Assembly (NCBI GenBank): GCA_964597315.1
Contig: CAZQXD010000069.1
Coordinates: forward strand, 1-22,058
Direction: 5' to 3'
Source: CAZQXD01 sp964597315
Lineage (GTDB): Bacteria; Pseudomonadota; Gammaproteobacteria; Competibacterales; Competibacteraceae
DNA: 22,058 bases
How positions within the stretch are numbered: position 1 is the first letter of the stretch; each line of letters starts with the position of its first letter. The notes below the pieces were generated by a model, which was not told the DNA's origin, ran no database searches, and saw nothing but the letters and a program-made list of their open reading frames with translations. Made by a program: the position numbers and the translations under genes. Below, piece after piece: positions 16,057 to 22,058 of the stretch.

Positions 16057-18354
16057 CTAGATTTGATCCGTGTCATCGTCGTTATCGCCCTCGTCGTCCT
16101 TGGAACCGTTGTTGTTGCTATCGAACAGTCCATCGGAAGCTTTGGGCTGAAGTATGGCGGCGATGTTCTGACGATGGACGTCGATCTTGCCCCCAAACCA
16201 ATAGCATCTCCCCTGGGCCTGGCTTTCCACAACATCGTCGATGGCCTTTTTTCGAGCCTGTTTGGTTTGCTGGGACTCAGAGAGTCGCCGGATAGTAGGG
16301 TCTTTGAGATTCTGTTTGCGCTGTTCCTCCACCAGCAGCTTGAGATAGGTCTGGCGACTGCTCTGGAAGAAAGCCTGGGCCTTAGTCAGGTCGATACCGG
16401 CCGCCTCAAGGAGGGAGTAGTTGGTCTCGATCAACAGTAGTTCCAGCCAGAAATAGCGGAAAGAGTTTGCCAAGGTTGGATCCAACCTTGGCAGTTCATT
16501 CCAGGGCCTGAAACCATTGAGGTCGGACTTTTTGAGCAAGCACAGGCGGCGATCCCGACTCTGGACAGGACCGGTGGTCAGGGCCTGATTGATGGCTGCA
16601 GCGACAGTCTGGGCGATGGCGAAGGGATCTCGATCCGGGGCGGCGACCCGATGGATGGAGGCCCAGGTCAAGACCAAGCCGACCTGGGCCGCATAGGTAA
16701 TCAGCCCCTGGTAGAGTCGGTCGCAGTCTTCCAGGTCTTTGTCTTTGCTGCTCTTGAGATAGACCTCGCAGCGACGGCGCCGAAAGCGGTCTCGCTGTTC
16801 GCTGTCGAGGATCGTCCAGGCATGGCTGATGTCCGATCGAGCCGGGAGCGGCTGGAGGTTGTCCAAGGCTTCTTGCTTCTGCTCCTGCCACAGCTTATGA
16901 CCATCCTCAATAGTCCAGAACATTCCCACCCCTTCAAACAGGGCATCCTTTGCCAGAGTCTGAATGTTATCCGATACCGTCCAGTTATTGTAGCGATCCC
17001 TCAGGGCTGTCAAATGGGCTTTATAGGGCTCTACCTCGCTCAGAAGATAGAGAATTCCCTGGCCCCAGCGGCTGTAGAAGGCGTCTAATAACTTCTTATG
17101 CTGTTTGACATCGTCCAGAGGGAAGTACCCATTACCCAACGCTTCCCGTTCCAAGCGACGTTCCCCGTCATGAAACTCCTTGGAGAATAGATCATCCACC
17201 TGCAACTGCTTACGCATGTATTTGTTCATCTCCTTCCAATTGGGTTTCCCGGAAGGCGGCGGCAGGGGCTTGTCGATGATCTTGTCGGGGCCAAAGACGA
17301 CCCGTTTAACGGCGTCTTTGAGGATTTCCAGATTGGTCACTACATTCCAGCGGCGCGGAGTAGTCACGTTGGAGTTTGGATTATCGTACTCCACCCCAAA
17401 CAGGGGGAAGCGGTCCTGCCACTGTTCATCCTGGCGCAGGCGATTGAGCAGTTCCCGGGCAAAGATGTTTTCCAGTTCCGTGTCGCTCAACAGCACCAGG
17501 CGAGCCTCGCTGGGAGGCTTGGCGGTGTTATTGACATCCACAAACAGTTTTCGGGCGGCTCGATGAGGCAGGGTACGGGTTCCCTGATTGGTGTCGGGAA
17601 ACCAGCAGATGGTGACCGGCAGTTCAACATGAGACAGGTCTACGGGCAGCCCCTGCTTTTTGGCCTCCTGAATTCCCTTGCGAACATGTTCCTCGTAGAA
17701 GGGCTGATAGCGTGCGCCGTTATTAGCCGACTTCCAGGAGTTGGTGATGGTGCGCTCGATGGCCAGTAGCGACATGGCCCGATGTTGACCATCCATGATG
17801 ACCAGTTTGGCGGCATCGGGATTCCAACGTAGCACCGCCAGAGGGAACGAGGTGGGCTGACCGTTGTCATCGACCAGATACTGGATACGGCAGGAGTCGC
17901 CATGGGTGTCCATCCGAAAGGTAAGCCCATATTGATGGTCCCTCTCAATGGACTCCTGGGGCGGCTCAAAATGCTTCAGGGGCTTCTGCTGGTGGTCAAA
18001 GGGCAGCAACACCGCCACCACCGGCGGATAAAAGCCCGGTAGGGACTTGCTAGGGGGATTGAGGATATAGGGTATCAGCTTGGTGGCGATACGATGATCG
18101 TCCAGATCCCGCTGCAGGAGTTGGTTAAAATCCATGCCCTTGATATCCAGGGCCTCACGGGCCGGTACCAAAGCCTGGGTCAACTGAGAGTGAGTGGAGC
18201 CATCTCCGCCGACTTTGGCCTTGGTCTGAAGGTAGCAGACCTGCCCGGCGGGGGTGGTGAAACTACCATAAATCCCATCGATGACGTGATTAAAATGCTG
18301 CTGCTTGACAAAATTTCCAAGAGAGAGTCCAGAGGGCTTGCTGTTATCGGTCAT
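16057..18354 (-). CDS. Large DGQHR-domain (DndB-like) protein
   Basis: This 765-aa protein carries a DGQHR motif (KLVIMDGQHRAMSLLAIERT; about residues 188-192 from this start), the hallmark shared with DndB and other defence-associated proteins. It is more than twice the length of DndB. The conserved KLFVDVNNTAKPPSEARLVLLSD segment follows about 100 residues later, like the FADLNRHAIRPSRSLGLLYD segment in DndB. The C-terminal half (from about 380) is helical and unrecognised, and the last 20 residues are very acidic (DDEGDNDDDTD). ATG 18354 is preferred over TTG 18372, which would overlap the upstream gene; the gap is four bases. It could regulate the operon or mark modified DNA for the ATPase, but no function is shown. 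Confidence 0.8.
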   Translation of the reverse strand: MTDNSKPSGLSLGNFVKQQHFNHVIDGIYGSFTTPAGQVCYLQTKAKVGGDGSTHSQLTQALVPAREALDIKGMDFNQLLQRDLDDHRIATKLIPYILNPPSKSLPGFYPPVVAVLLPFDHQQKPLKHFEPPQESIERDHQYGLTFRMDTHGDSCRIQYLVDDNGQPTSFPLAVLRWNPDAAKLVIMDGQHRAMSLLAIERTITNSWKSANNGARYQPFYEEHVRKGIQEAKKQGLPVDLSHVELPVTICWFPDTNQGTRTLPHRAARKLFVDVNNTAKPPSEARLVLLSDTELENIFARELLNRLRQDEQWQDRFPLFGVEYDNPNSNVTTPRRWNVVTNLEILKDAVKRVVFGPDKIIDKPLPPPSGKPNWKEMNKYMRKQLQVDDLFSKEFHDGERRLEREALGNGYFPLDDVKQHKKLLDAFYSRWGQGILYLLSEVEPYKAHLTALRDRYNNWTVSDNIQTLAKDALFEGVGMFWTIEDGHKLWQEQKQEALDNLQPLPARSDISHAWTILDSEQRDRFRRRRCEVYLKSSKDKDLEDCDRLYQGLITYAAQVGLVLTWASIHRVAAPDRDPFAIAQTVAAAINQALTTGPVQSRDRRLCLLKKSDLNGFRPWNELPRLDPTLANSFRYFWLELLLIETNYSLLEAAGIDLTKAQAFFQSSRQTYLKLLVEEQRKQNLKDPTIRRLSESQQTKQARKKAIDDVVESQAQGRCYWFGGKIDVHRQNIAAILQPKASDGLFDSNNNGSKDDEGDNDDDTDQI

Positions 18355-18358
18355 GTCC

Positions 18359-19075
18359 TTAACGTCTTCCAAGAATAGGCGTGGCCCAACGGTTAAATAG
18401 CCACTCCGAAGAGGTGAGAAGGGCTGCCAGTTCCCCTTCGGACAGGGACTGACACAGGGAATCGGTAATCGATAAGGTTACGCAGTAGAGGTCGTCAGGA
18501 GAAAAACCGAGCTTGACGGCCCGTTGAGCAAAGTTGGCGGGTTGTTCCAGGCGGTCGATGATATCTGGATTTTCGAGATAGCGTTCCCGCCAGTCCAGAA
18601 ATTCCCTTTTGTGCTGTTTAAGCCGGTCTCGCAGGCTCTGCTTCACGGCCTTACCAAGGTACAGGGGCGTCTGGAACAGGGGAACCCCCAGGGTCAGCAG
18701 TTCAACCAAAGCCCCCCGGCCAGCATCCCCGGCGATGATCGTCTCGATCTCTTTGGGAAAAATCCTACCGGCCGCATTGTTTGAATCGGTCTCAAGGACA
18801 GTATCTGCCAGGGTGTCCTTGAGAGTGCCTCGCCAAAGTGTCGAGAAGTTGGCTATGGCCTGAATATCCAATGGTTGACGACCGAATTTCAGGGAATGCT
18901 GGCGCAGGGCCTTTTGCAACAGTTGGCAGGCTCTGGTGTCATCGCCTACATACTGGGAATGCCAATCAGCCCGGCCGACATTGAACTTCCCATACCAGAC
19001 GTAAAGCCCCGGTTGGTCTATGGCGGTCTGGACATCCTGGATATTGATCGGGGTGCTGATCCGAAACGGCTCCAT
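18359..19075 (-). CDS. Possible GIY-YIG-like nuclease with insertion
   Basis: A 238-aa protein with two segments that resemble the halves of a GIY-YIG nuclease core. QPGLYVWYGK (21-30) could be the GIY strand and TPLYLGKAVKQSLRDRLKQH (136-155) the YIG strand with the conserved arginine region. They are separated by about 105 residues, far more than usual, although a second YIG-like piece (SQYVGDD, 40-46) follows the first directly. Restriction enzymes of the Eco29kI type also have insertions here. It starts two bases after the helicase/nuclease stop, so the two are coupled. If real, it adds a second nuclease to the operon. I could not identify the catalytic glutamate with confidence, so this remains tentative. 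Confidence 0.5.
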   Translation of the reverse strand: MEPFRISTPINIQDVQTAIDQPGLYVWYGKFNVGRADWHSQYVGDDTRACQLLQKALRQHSLKFGRQPLDIQAIANFSTLWRGTLKDTLADTVLETDSNNAAGRIFPKEIETIIAGDAGRGALVELLTLGVPLFQTPLYLGKAVKQSLRDRLKQHKREFLDWRERYLENPDIIDRLEQPANFAQRAVKLGFSPDDLYCVTLSITDSLCQSLSEGELAALLTSSEWLFNRWATPILGRR

Positions 19076-19077
19076 GG

Positions 19078-21201
19078 CTACCCTGCCAGCAGGTTGTATT
19101 TCAACCTTAGCTCCCTCAACGAGTAGAGGGCTTCAGCACCGTTCTCGGCGACACGGCAGAATTCCGTAATTCGGTTAAGTTCTCGTTTAAAGAAGGCTCT
19201 TTCCATATTGAAACTGTGGTCGTTGTAATCTCCGTCACCATCGGGGGGGACGACGAAAAAATCATAGATATCGGCGTATTGTTTGCCAGGGGCGTTGCGT
19301 AACAGCCGACCCCGCCGTTGGATAAACTGCCTTGGGTTAGTGGAACTGGCCAGCAAAAATCCCATCCTCAGGTCCGGTAAATCGATTCCCTCATCAAGAC
19401 AGCGGATGGCCACCACCCCATCCAGAAAACCACTGGCCAAGTCCCGCAGAATTTCTTGTCGCTCCTGGGGCTTTTCCCGGTAGGTGAAGTTGCGGATCCG
19501 CAGGCCATGCTCCTCCCCCAACAACCGGGCTACCGCCCGAATCTGTCGGGCCTCGTTCTGGGTGATAGCGTCGGCGGTGCTACCGTCGCCGCAGTAGAAC
19601 AGGGCCTTATGAGGTGGTTGCGGTAGGGACTCAATGGTCTGACTCAAGGCTGTCTGTTTATTGGCAGCCCCTCCCAGCAGCCTAGCCCTTTTGATCAACA
19701 GCCGCAGGGCCGCCTGATCAAGTTCTGCTTCGCGCTTATCTTCAGGAAAGAACCGGGCCAGCTTGGCGCTCAAATCCCAGTAAGCGGCGGCTTCTTGATC
19801 CGTCAGCGTTACCGGCACCGGGTGGTAACGATAACCGCATAGCCGGCCGTCGGCAATGGCCTGCATCAAGGGGTATTCGTAGATGATGCCGCCGAAGTAA
19901 TCCAACACCGCCGCCGTACCGGTCGGGTCATAGTGGCGCTCCGGGGTGGCCGACAGACCTAGTCGCAGTTCAATCTCCTCCGGTAGGGCTTCTCTAGCCT
20001 GAATGGCTCCCAAGTTGTGGACTTCGTCGGCAATCAGCAAATGGTGGATGGTTCTTGCTGCCACCCGAGGCCGTAGATGGGCCTGGAAGCCGTCGCTGAT
20101 AAAGGTGGCGTGGGTGGTGACGATGGCGTGTACTGAATACAGTCCCAGGTCCACTCGCTGGTAGCCTTCTTCCAAAGCCTGCTGCCAGCGACCTCGCCCT
20201 TCAAAACAGGCGACGGGCTTCAGGCCAAAGGCCGCCATCTCCCCGATCCACTGCTGACAGAGGTTGATAAAGGGGCAAACCACCAGCAATACCAAGGGGT
20301 GATTTCTATCCGCTACCCTGGCAGCCAAGGTCAGGGCTGTCAAAGTCTTGCCCGAGCCGGTGGCCATGGCTAAGATGCCCTTACCCCTGGTCTGGCTCCA
20401 GGCCCGGATGGCATCGACCTGATAGGGGCGCAATTCAAAACCTGGCGGTGGGGCAAACGATTGCCGGAGGGGTCTGGGTTCTTCGATCCGAGTTGGTTTC
20501 AGGCCCGGCGGCGGCTGATCAGGGTTGCGAAATCGGGCCAGCAGTTCTGCCCCAGCCTCACTGAATTCGATCACTCGCAGGCCAGGGGTGGCGTCTTCCC
20601 AGAGGGATTGGAAATGGTCGATTTCCTCCTGGACCCGGCCTTCCGGGTCGAGCCAGGAGCGAAAAACCTTGATGCTCTCGAAATTTTCCAGCAAACCTCC
20701 AGCCGTCTCGTTGGATGATCCCGCAAATGAGACGTGATGGCCTCGGTCATCGCTAAAAATGCCGATCTTTTCGTGAAACAGCCCCCTGCCAAAGCCACCG
20801 GTGGAATCCAGTCTTAAGGCCAGCTTGATCTCCAGCAGGCCGGTGGCCGCCAGCCAGGCCAGAGCATTGAGCCGGTCTTTTACCAAGGCATCCTCCAGAT
20901 CGGCGAGATTCCGAGCCACGATGGCACGGAGAGCCTTGGCGGGGTAAGTCACCGCCTGCTGCAGGGCAGCTACGTCGTCGGGATCCAGATAGGGGGAAAC
21001 CACCAATTGCATTGTGCCCTGACGGGCTGCCAGACTCGCTACCCCACGTGCCGCTAGGGCCAGTCCCATGCTGGTGAAATAGCCGGCGGCCCGGCGGTAG
21101 TGAGTACAAGTCTGGAGGCATGGTTCGAAAAAGTCTCGTACCAATTCATCACGACCTGTGCGATAGGACAGACGCAATGGTATTTCTGTAAGGCTCCTCA
21201 C
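19078..21201 (-). CDS. DNA phosphorothioation system restriction enzyme (PLD nuclease + SF2 helicase)
   Basis: This 707-aa protein matches the family named DNA phosphorothioation system restriction enzyme (TIGR04095 type, by recall). Residue numbers below count from the TTG at 21204. A phospholipase-D-like nuclease domain comes first (GLFHEKIGIFSDD with HxK at 144-146, then FAGSSNET at 160-167). An SF2 helicase follows: RPYQVDAI (259-266), Walker A MATGSGKT (280-287), IADEVHNLG (391-399, DEVH box), LSATPER (417-423) and the C-terminal QRRGRLLRN motif VI (about 630). It is the first gene of the minus-strand operon and its most likely DNA-degrading effector. GTG 21201 is chosen over TTG 21204 because GGGAG lies seven bases upstream of it. 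Codon use is GC-rich like the methyltransferase and dndA. Confidence 0.87.
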   Translation of the reverse strand: MRSLTEIPLRLSYRTGRDELVRDFFEPCLQTCTHYRRAAGYFTSMGLALAARGVASLAARQGTMQLVVSPYLDPDDVAALQQAVTYPAKALRAIVARNLADLEDALVKDRLNALAWLAATGLLEIKLALRLDSTGGFGRGLFHEKIGIFSDDRGHHVSFAGSSNETAGGLLENFESIKVFRSWLDPEGRVQEEIDHFQSLWEDATPGLRVIEFSEAGAELLARFRNPDQPPPGLKPTRIEEPRPLRQSFAPPPGFELRPYQVDAIRAWSQTRGKGILAMATGSGKTLTALTLAARVADRNHPLVLLVVCPFINLCQQWIGEMAAFGLKPVACFEGRGRWQQALEEGYQRVDLGLYSVHAIVTTHATFISDGFQAHLRPRVAARTIHHLLIADEVHNLGAIQAREALPEEIELRLGLSATPERHYDPTGTAAVLDYFGGIIYEYPLMQAIADGRLCGYRYHPVPVTLTDQEAAAYWDLSAKLARFFPEDKREAELDQAALRLLIKRARLLGGAANKQTALSQTIESLPQPPHKALFYCGDGSTADAITQNEARQIRAVARLLGEEHGLRIRNFTYREKPQERQEILRDLASGFLDGVVAIRCLDEGIDLPDLRMGFLLASSTNPRQFIQRRGRLLRNAPGKQYADIYDFFVVPPDGDGDYNDHSFNMERAFFKRELNRITEFCRVAENGAEALYSLRELRLKYNLLAG

Positions 21202-21229
21202 CAAGCTGCTCCCAAACTGGTGTCAATGT

Positions 21230-21262
21230 ATTGCATTTAAAATTTATTTTGGTTTTTGTTAA
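21230..21262 (-). promoter_or_regulatory. AT-rich upstream region of the minus-strand operon
   Basis: This is the only AT-rich intergenic stretch before the helicase gene. On the minus strand TTAACA lies 17 bp from TAAATG, a weak sigma70-like pair. It is a candidate region only; the match is poor. Confidence 0.25.
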
Positions 21263-21336
21263 TACTAATTAAGAGTTACGCAGGGGTGTAACCAGACTTC
21301 CGCAGCGGTGAGGTAGGTAAGAGAGTGGGTTCCCCT

Positions 21337-21353
21337 GCCCCTGAAAGAGGGGC
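21337..21353. other. GC-rich hairpin in the ISKra4-type leader
   Basis: GCCCCT-gaaag-AGGGGC is a perfect 6-bp stem, 48 bp upstream of the transposase fragment ATG. No T-tract follows on the plus strand. It may be part of the IS leader. Confidence 0.35.
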
Positions 21354-21400
21354 TTGAGTATGATGAAGTTGCGAACCCACACCCCCCGAGGAACCCACCG

Positions 21401-21661
21401 ATGCCGATCGTCCACCAAGTTTCGTCACAAAGCAAGTCCGACTGTCTCGACGAGGTGCTGGGCCAGATGCGCGACTTCGTCCGGCAAGTGGCCGAACACA
21501 GGCAGTGTGTCTATGAGGTGGGGAAGCGGCTGTTCCAATGGCTGTTGCAGTTAGGGTTGCTGCTGCTCAAGGAGTACTTTTTGCGTCTGGGCAGCGGCGA
21601 CGAAGGCGAACAGGTCGAGGTGGACGGGCTGGGGCGGGTGAAGCGCTCGGCGCGGCTCTAG
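21401..21661 (+). pseudogene. ISKra4-family transposase, N-terminal fragment
   Basis: The 86-residue frame matches the N-terminus of ISKra4-family transposases, especially LGLLLLKEYFLRLGSGDEGE (split here as QLGLLLLKEYF and LRLGSGDEGE) followed by VEVDGLGRVKR. These proteins normally run to about 400-500 residues. Here the frame ends at 21661 and the DNA beyond no longer looks like a transposase, so only the 5' end of the element survives. The left end of the element probably lies within 21270-21400; I could not define its terminal repeat. It cannot be active. Confidence 0.65.
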
Positions 21662-21753
21662 CCACGGTCCCATCAGTCGCACCGGCTCCCGGGGGCGGTT
21701 TTCAATCTGGGCGGCGCCGCTCACCTTGATGACATCCTCGCCGCGGTGGCGGT
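21662..21753. other. Short unassigned junction sequence
   Basis: These 92 bases between the transposase fragment and the umuC fragment show no gene I recognise. A minus-strand frame through it reads VIKVSGAAQIENRPREPVRL, which may be a scrap of another protein. Confidence 0.3.
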
Positions 21754-22002
21754 GGAGACCGGAATCCCGGTCCAGCGGCGCACCTCGCCGACGATGCGCC
21801 GGGCAAAGGCATCCAGCCCCCGGTCCGGTAGGCCGGCCAGATCCAGCCAGGCTTCGTCGATGGAATAGACCTCCAAGGCCGGGGTGAAGCGACCCAGCAC
21901 CTGCATCACCCGCTCGGACAGGTCCCCGTAGAGGGCATAGTTGCTGGAGACCACCACCGCCTGGTGCTGGCGCAACAGGTCGCGGACCTGGCAATACGGC
22001 GC
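21754..22002 (-). pseudogene. umuC: umuC fragment (Y-family DNA polymerase V subunit)
   Basis: About 83 residues match UmuC, the catalytic subunit of the SOS translesion polymerase. APYCQVRDLLRQH, then VVSSNYALYGDLSERVM and EVYSIDEAWLDLAGL, are hallmark segments, including the active-site SIDE with its acidic pair. The match begins abruptly at 22002, exactly where the 17-bp terminal repeat starts, and stops at 21754 after GIPVS. Both ends are lost, so this is a non-functional remnant. The upstream truncation looks like a transposon insertion; the downstream one looks like a deletion linked to the ISKra4-type element. UmuC genes are frequent on plasmids and integrative elements. Confidence 0.75.
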
Positions 22003-22018
22003 CTGTGGGTCCCGAAAA
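22002..22018. repeat. Right copy of 17-bp terminal inverted repeat
   Basis: CCTGTGGGTCCCGAAAA is the reverse complement of 39-55. It continues CTTACGTTAGCAATG, which loosely recalls the inner ends of Tn3-family terminal repeats. The umuC match ends at its first base, so this is likely the outer end of an element continuing past the window. Confidence 0.7.
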
Positions 22019-22058
22019 CTTACGTTAGCAATGTTTTTATGATGTTGCACTAATGAGC

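Noticed and set aside
16003..16440. Plus-strand frame with a hydrophobic start suggesting a membrane protein
   Set aside because: It is antisense to the acidic C-terminus of the DGQHR gene; the GAT/GAC-rich codons read as Ile/Val on the other strand, mimicking a membrane segment.
21221..21226. Perfect TTGACA on the minus strand upstream of the helicase gene
   Set aside because: A -10 element 17 bp downstream would fall on the start codon, so it cannot serve the usual promoter for this gene.
1..22058. CRISPR arrays, tRNA or rRNA genes
   Set aside because: No regularly spaced repeats, cloverleaf-like sequences or rRNA signatures were seen on reading either strand.

Overview
The window looks like an accessory island from a GC-rich proteobacterium, probably a gammaproteobacterium; this guess rests on gene style and IS content only. 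Its core is a complete DNA phosphorothioation (Dnd) locus. The island is littered with mobile-element debris, and a 17-bp inverted repeat lies near both window edges (39-55 and 22002-22018), so the window may be a contig bounded by copies of one transposable element.

Layout. 1-1219: a 5'-truncated ParA-type ATPase, a small co-transcribed partner and a WGR-domain protein (plasmid/ICE-type genes). 1258-1834: a frameshifted, unrecognised gene remnant whose stop codon overlaps an attC-like site. 1922-4510: a phosphorothioation-associated putative methyltransferase with an internal domain duplication. Its 3' end is interrupted by an IS1380-family element (4484-6257, 21-bp ends sharing 19 bp, 4-bp target duplication CTTG). 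6417-12766: dndA (minus strand) divergent from dndB-dndC-dndD-dndE (plus strand), with a plausible divergent promoter region between. 12806-21201: a tightly packed, convergent seven-gene minus-strand operon. In transcription order it encodes a PLD-nuclease/helicase of the phosphorothioation restriction type, a possible GIY-YIG-like protein, a large DGQHR protein, a 61-aa protein, a DndD-like SMC-type ATPase, Dnd-associated protein 4 and a standalone DNA sulfur-binding-domain (SBD) protein. 21230-22058: an ISKra4-type transposase fragment, a umuC fragment and the second copy of the terminal repeat.

How it may work. DndA mobilises sulfur from cysteine, DndC/D/E install sulfur in the DNA backbone, and DndB is the usual regulator. 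No DptF/G/H-type restriction genes are visible. Instead the convergent operon looks like an alternative phosphorothioation-linked restriction or regulation module: a sulfur reader without a nuclease domain, a helicase/nuclease effector, and second copies of the DGQHR and DndD-like themes. This is the strongest candidate for an undescribed system here.

Base composition is strikingly mosaic. From about 9.1 kb (inside dndC) to about 13.8 kb (inside the 3' end of the second ATPase) the DNA is AT-rich, whereas both flanks are GC-rich. That suggests a block replacement by recombination between related dnd loci covering the converging ends of both operons.
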